The notes beneath the pieces were generated by a model, which saw only the letters and a list, made by a program, of their open reading frames with translations, did no database searches and had not been told where the DNA came from. Shown in pieces: positions 58,595 to 64,000 of a DNA stretch of 64,000 bases. The stretch is from assembly GCA_024138025.1 (NCBI GenBank), contig JAMXBD010000058.1, positions 2,046,001 to 2,110,000 of the forward strand. Direction: 5' to 3'. A program made the translations under genes and the position numbers. This DNA comes from Combretum micranthum (Eukaryota > Streptophyta > Magnoliopsida > Myrtales > Combretaceae). Positions within the stretch are counted from its first letter, which is position 1, and each line of letters starts with the position of its first letter.

Positions 58595-59010
58595 GATTGT
58601 GTTTTGATGCAAGGTGGTAAAGTTATAGCATATGCATCTAGATAGTTAAATCCTTATGAAAAGAATTGACTCACTCATGACATGGACCGGTAATCATAGT
58701 TCATACGTTAAAGAGTTGGAGACACAAATTGCTTGATGAAAAGTGCAAAATCTTCATGAATAACAAGAGCTTGAAGTATATTTTCAACCAGAGAGATCTG
58801 AATATGAGACAAAGGAGGTGGTTGAAACTAATAAAGGATTTTGGTGCGGATATACAATATCACCCTAGAAAAGCGAATGTTGTGGTAGAAGCTTTGAGTA
58901 GGAAGAGTAATGAGAATTTAGTGGCTTTGGTCACCTCAGAGCGATATTTGTTAGATGACATGAGAAATATCATGTTGAAGAGTAGAGAAAAAGTATTGAG
59001 ATAACCAATA
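58595..59010 (+). pseudogene. RNase H of Tekay/Del-like element, decayed
   Basis: Starts VLMQGGKVIAYASR, followed by several stops, then an open part (58729-59001) with IFMNNKSLKYIF, DLNMRQRRWLKLIKDF and YHPRKANVVVEALSRKS. The usual DHKSLKY is NNKSLKY, so a catalytic Asp is lost. Confidence 0.75.
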
Positions 59011-60389
59011 TAAATTAGAGAATAGTTAAATCCTATGAAGATATGAATGTGCATGAGGAATGACCATTGCAAGAAGGAAATATGATCTTAATGAGTTACG
59101 GGAAATATATGGATAGTGAACAATGATGATTTCTACACTAATCTATGATGATAAATTTTGGGATGACTCTTAAAGAAAATCTATAAGAAGATATAAATTG
59201 TTATATAAAAAGCAATATAAGTTTTGGAAGACAATTGGAAAAGTACGATGAATAAATAAAAGTTGTGGATTGTCTACAGTGTTTAACAGGGGTGATAAAA
59301 CTAACTAGCAGATACGTAGATGCTATGATCATATGGAATAACAAAGCAATGTAAGGTTTGATCATTAGAGTTAGAGTTGAAAAATCTTAAATCCAATGAT
59401 TTGAGTTTTCTGATTATTAATTGAAGGATTATAAGGTGACTATGTCCTAACGAAGTTTCGATGGAAATTATGGTAATTAGAGGTAATGTATAATGGTTCA
59501 ATTGTGTTAATGAGTTGGATTGAGTTTTCTACAGTGCAATCTACAGTTGTTTTGGAGTATGTAATGATTGATTTATGAACTAAGATAAAAGTATATAATC
59601 AAAGAGGATCTTTTGTTGAGAAGTAGATTTGATAGTTATATAAGGATACCAAATCCAAGTGAAGAACAATCACTTAATAGTAGGCTAATAAATGGATTTA
59701 TATGGTGAAACCCTGGAGACAAAGTGCATTAGTAATCTATATATTAAAGAATTATCGGAACGTTAGGAGTAATGATGTCAAAGAAGAGTTAGAAGTCATC
59801 CGATGATTTTAAAGGTTTACTTAAGGACATAGGTATTTATTTTAATCTTCATGTATATATTGATGGAAAATATAAGAAAATATATTGGAGATTGAGAAAA
59901 CATATTAGAAGAAGTGTGGTTAGTTAATGGGTATTTTGAGATTAAATGAATGATATGCAACTAATGTGAATTATTTTTTATATGGAACAATAAGGATAAA
60001 AACTAAGTTGATTCAATGGAAGTACAAGTAACACAGTGACATTTGGAGCTCCAGGTTAAGGTAAGATTTGACTTTTGGAATTTGAATTGAGAAATATAGT
60101 TATGAGATTTTCAGCTTTCTAAACATCGCTTGAGGAAACTGAATTGGAGATTCAATACAATGAGGTCGAGGTAAGATTTCTTGATGGATATTGTTAATAA
60201 GTTTAAGTTATAATCAAGAGGTGTGTTGTGAGGTATCGGAGGAAGTGAATCCAAATTGAGTGGTGAAAGTTAAGAATTAAAGAGACGTCGATGGAATTAT
60301 ATTCTAACTAGTAGATATAAGCATGAAGATGCGTCAATATGGTGTAAAGAATCAGAAACAAGAAGAAAAGGAGTAGCAGTGAACTAATG

Positions 60390-60489
60390 GAGATTGTGAT
60401 TCTGGTAACTTTCGAAGACGAAATGGATAAAATGGAGATAGTGATTCGGGTAACTTTCGAGGACGAAAGTTCTTTTAGGAGGGGAGAAA
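60390..60489 (+). other. pol end and polypurine tract of Tekay/Del-like element
   Basis: The coding end VTFEDE occurs twice (60411 and 60452), a direct duplication of about 44 bases. The polypurine tract AGGAGGGGAGAAA (60477-60489) follows, next to the LTR start TGTAATAT. Confidence 0.6.
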
Positions 60490-62065
60490 TGTAATATAAA
60501 GATAAATAAATTATAAAGAAGAGCAAGTTTATCATTTGATATAAAATAAGAGGGTTTTATGGTCAACCCTAAAGTATATAAAAGGATTATTAAGAAGGGT
60601 CAAAGTGTCAAAGGATATTAAATAAGAAGGTTTTATGGTCAAAGTTGAAATACAATTATATTGTGTTCACATGGTAAAGTCTTGATTAAGAATGGATTTT
60701 GGCAGAAGGCTGCTTAAATTGGATATGAACCTGCGTTTTTCCTAAGCTAAGTTAGCATATATATAGATGCCTTAGCCTAGTTTTCTATTCCTTTGTCTGA
60801 GCTTTTGGAAACTTTATGCAGAGCAAGAGAAAAACGTCTTGGTAACTATTTTCCCTCTCAATCTTTTCATAATCTAAAACCGATTAAATCTTTAAGATCT
60901 ATATATCTATTTGTAAGGAAAACACTATAGAGAATTAATTGGAGAAACCCTGCAATTCTTTTGAAGATCCGTTTTGGGAAATCAAAAGGTTTTGATTATC
61001 AAACCTAGGAGATTCAAGATCTATAAGAGTTTAGAGAAACCTTAAGGTTGGATTTGAAGATTTGTATAGTTTCAATTTGAAGAAAAAGGTAAGATCTTTC
61101 TTAGTGTTTTGTGATTTTTAGGATTTGATGATTATAAGAATATGATAATTTGGAAGTTATAGTAATTGGGAATGAATTGATTGTGATAAGAAGATTAATT
61201 GATTTAGGGTTTTTGTTTCAAATCAAATTTTGCAAGTTCTAGGTAAGTAAAGATCCATCCAATCTTATCATTAAATGAAATTTATTTCTTGTTGTAAATC
61301 GAATTGTTAATTGGAGATTCTATATATGTATGTTGTGAAGGATTGTGGAGATCAAGGAAGATTTAAGGAGAAATTGATGTTAGGGTTTCTGTGAAGTAAA
61401 AACAAAATTAACAGGTGAGTTGAGATTTGGTTAGGGTTATGGTATTAGGGTTAGGGTTTGATATCATGATTACAATTGAATTTTAATTGCGACATATATT
61501 GATATACATGAGTATTGTAAGATTAGGGGTCCATTTCAATTAAAGTTTATGTTGAGTAGATTTAGATTGGAAGCAAATTCAGGTACGTCCTTACCTTGTT
61601 TGCTGCTTGTGCGTGATAGGTTTAGAATTTATAACCTGATTAACGAATATACGACCTTAATTGAAATTGAGTGTTGGTTGTGAGTGGTTTCGACTATAGT
61701 AGAACTCATGGCAAGGCCATGGTGAGAGTGATCTCTAGTGAGACAACCTGATGATCCTTGTGTGAGGTTGTCCCGAGTGGACTCGTGCTTGGAGATGATT
61801 CTGGTAGATTAGGAGTCGTGCTTTCGAGCTTTGGTTGGGCATGCAAACTGTATATATGTATATATTATAATATGTGTTTCGGGATCTGAGTTATTCCGGG
61901 TTTGGGATTATATCATGAGTTTTCTTAAACTGTTGGTTGTAGGCTAATGAAAAGATAAATTAATTTGTGCTCGTTGCATTAGAAATTATAAGTTGTATGT
62001 GATATTGTGTTATGTATGATCATGTGCATGTGCTTGTGGTTTAGATGTACTGGGCCTTTGTGCTC
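60490..62065 (+). repeat. Family D LTR (Tekay/Del-type), copy 2
   Basis: Begins TGTAATATAAAG after a polypurine tract. TATA box CATATATATAG at about 60755-60765. The leader has a series of donor-like AGGTRNGT sites at about 61088, 61241, 61414 and 61582, in the same order as copy 1 (17692-19253, minus). Interrupted at 62066 by a family A end: copy 1 continues about 130 bases further past GTACTGGGC...TTGCTC. Confidence 0.65.
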
Positions 62066-62657
62066 TGTCACGCCCCGAAGGGTACCCTAAACGTGGTAGT
62101 CCGTCGTACACAATATTAAAGCCTAAGAATGACCACCTCAGTCATGCGAAGGCTTCCATACTATGTACAAGGCATCTAACACATAGAGGAGACACATCGG
62201 AATGATACATTTCATGTTGATATAACTTGAGTAACAATGTAAAGGAAATTCAATTCACTATTCTTCAAAATACAACTCATTAAACTTCAATTACAAATCA
62301 TCAAAAGATTCTATTACATAGAACTATTACAAGGCAAATAATAAAACTTAGCTAATAACTTCAAACATTCTTATGTCTTGTCGGAATCCTGAAGTCATTC
62401 TTGACTTCAACCATCTCAATCTCCACTTAGCATTCTTGAGATAACCTGTTCATTTAAACAACTATTGAGGTATAAGCTATACCAGCTTAGTGAGTGAAAA
62501 CTTCCAGGATTACATTTATAACACATCATACAATCAAGTGATTAGTCAGACAAGTGATATGTATCAAACTCGTGAATTCAACAAACATATGACCTGCCGG
62601 AAATCATATGTGGATGGACTTGCGCCCTCCATCCCGGGTTAGCAGATTAACGAATCC
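62066..62657 (+). repeat. Family A outer arm
   Basis: TGTCACGCCCCGAAGGGTAC start; follows 20909-21520 closely (shared ATCGGAATGATACAT, ATAACCTGTTCATTTAAACA). Broken at 62658 by a family B end. Confidence 0.7.
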
Positions 62658-64000
62658 TGTCACGCCCCAAGGATACCCTAGTAGTAGTAAACAAGTTACA
62701 TTTGAATACTATCTCTAGATTACCTTTAGAGAATGACAGGTTTTCAAAACAACATGATCTTTTTAGTTGCTTGATAAGAAATAACAAATACATGAAAGAA
62801 ATAGCTTACTGAATAAACATTACAAAACTATTACAAACCATATAGTTCCTTTGTAGTACACAACTAAATAATCTAATCTAATAGCACATAATCATCAAAC
62901 TAAAATATATCTATAGACTTCTAGCTTCAAAGCTCTTACCGGAGCCATATTCCTGGATGTAACTAACCAGGGTCGTAACGTGAACTGAAAAGACTGTAGG
63001 AGTATGAGCGAAACCACAGCTAAGTGAATAACCAGACATACCAGACATTACACAAGTCATTAACAATCATATGCAACGCAAGCACTCAACCATATGCACA
63101 GATACAAGTTTGGATGATCTAGAATCTAAACAGGAAAAAGATTTACGCCCTCTTTTTAATGGGTTGAAGAACCAAATCTTAATGACCCACCTGCCCAAGA
63201 GAGACTAAGTACACAGGAGCATCAACGATTTCTCATTTTAAGTTATCACTCTTAATATAGTTGATTTAACTGACCATCTCCTGTAACTTCCTTAGAAACT
63301 CCCTAAGTATTAATCATTTCAAAGCGATTCTACGGGCGACGTCCTTCGGTGCCTTTTAGTTCCTCATAGGACCGCCAGACCAAAGAGAACCTTGGAAGAA
63401 CTATCACATTAGAACAACCAAGCGAAAACAGAGATCCGAAATATTAATACGTAGCAGGCTGTCACAACTATATATGCAGTAATGCAATTTGTGCAATGCA
63501 TGCTCATATTATTTTGTTAAATCAATAATTCTTAATCAATTTCAAGGTGACCATACATTACACACACTCATCATTACACTATTTCACAACATCAATCATT
63601 GCATTATCGCTTTTATAAGGATCTTTTAACAATCATGCACTTAAATCCAATCATACTTTCAGCAATCATTCATTTGATTATCTTGCATTACATATTTGAC
63701 TATTTACAATCACAACCAGTACAATATGACTGAATTACTCACCTGCTCATGCTGACTCAGTCGTAGTAATCTGCTGGTAGATCCTCTAGTAAATCAAAAT
63801 CACCTATTTAAGACAAAGTATTCATCAATACAAATTAGCTAAATTCCTATATGTATTTCATGTCCTAGACTTGATATTTTGGTAATTATTATTACTCAGT
63901 ATTGTCATGTTTCTCCTATTTTATCTTGCATAATTGTTTCGTTATTTTTAGAAGTCACATTACTCAAGAAATTAGCTTATTTTAATTTCCATTCTTACCT
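62658..64000 (+). repeat. Family B outer arm and start of inner region
   Basis: Begins TGTCACGCCCCAAGGATACC. Follows the arms at 17691 and 30741 (both minus): GATCTTTTTAGTTGCTTGAT, CTTACCGGAGCCATATTCCT, GACGTCCTTCGGTGCC and ATTACTCACCTGCTCAT. Continues beyond the window. Confidence 0.6.

Larger units (their letters stand above)
58595..60489 (+). mobile_element. 3' part of a Tekay/Del-like chromovirus
   Basis: Truncated at the RNase H domain. Continues through a heavily decayed integrase and chromodomain region to the pol end and polypurine tract, then the LTR at 60490. Dozens of stops, so old. Confidence 0.6.

Noticed and set aside
1..64000. tRNA, rRNA, miRNA precursor, CRISPR, organellar DNA
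   Set aside because: No cloverleaf with intact A and B boxes, no rRNA-like stretch, no spaced short repeats and no plastid or mitochondrial genes recognised.

Overview
This is AT-rich nuclear DNA from a flowering plant, most likely a eudicot. The signs are one GT-AG spliced gene for a plant-specific blue-copper protein, and plant-type Ty3/gypsy retrotransposons of at least four kinds (Athila-like, CRM-like chromovirus, Tekay/Del-like, and one lineage I could not place) packed into each other. No rRNA, tRNA, organellar insertion, CRISPR array or bacterial-style operon was seen. The species cannot be told from the sequence.

Layout. 1-5026: two nested copies of a repeat I call family A, whose outer end reads TGTCACGCCCC and which carries long inverted arms around a core with a TATA box. 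5040-7690: 5' part of a decayed gypsy element on the minus strand (LTR, primer binding site, broken gag). 7691-13330: the only gene island. It holds a possible 1-kb DNA transposon remnant (9040-10053), an unrecognised open fragment (11287-11541, minus) and the uclacyanin-type phytocyanin gene (11707-12755, plus, one intron). 13331-20908: two direct copies of repeat C, an arm and part of the core of repeat B, and a Tekay-type LTR (family D). 20909-27027: a second family A copy, with a fragment of a CRM-like element inside. 27028-30741: a B-armed copy with an A-type core. 30742-32785: nothing clear. 32786-34710: a small deletion derivative of a CRM-like element.

34711-57210 reads as a stack of insertions. 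A family A element (first bases at 34711, core at 48636-49858 and 56768-57210) was broken by an Athila-like element (34869-46625, minus), joined head-on to a plus-strand Athila-like remnant (about 46795-48600), and by a CRM-like element (49859-56767, minus). The CRM-like element still has both LTRs, its primer site, its polypurine tract and a 5-bp target duplication, TCATT. 57211-58571 is another Athila-type LTR. 58595-62065 is the 3' part of a Tekay-like element with its LTR. 62066-64000 holds outer arms of families A and B.

Only the phytocyanin gene looks like a working host gene. It encodes a small secreted, probably GPI-anchored copper protein of the cell surface. Every retrotransposon gene examined carries frameshifts, stop codons or deletions, so none should be autonomous. 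The two least ordinary signals are the long inverted arms of families A and B, and GGC-rich palindromic blocks (core GCCGGCGGC) that recur just upstream of the TATA box in several unrelated LTR families. I did not find a convincing new biological system beyond these repeat structures. All similarity statements come from reading by eye, with no alignment or database search.
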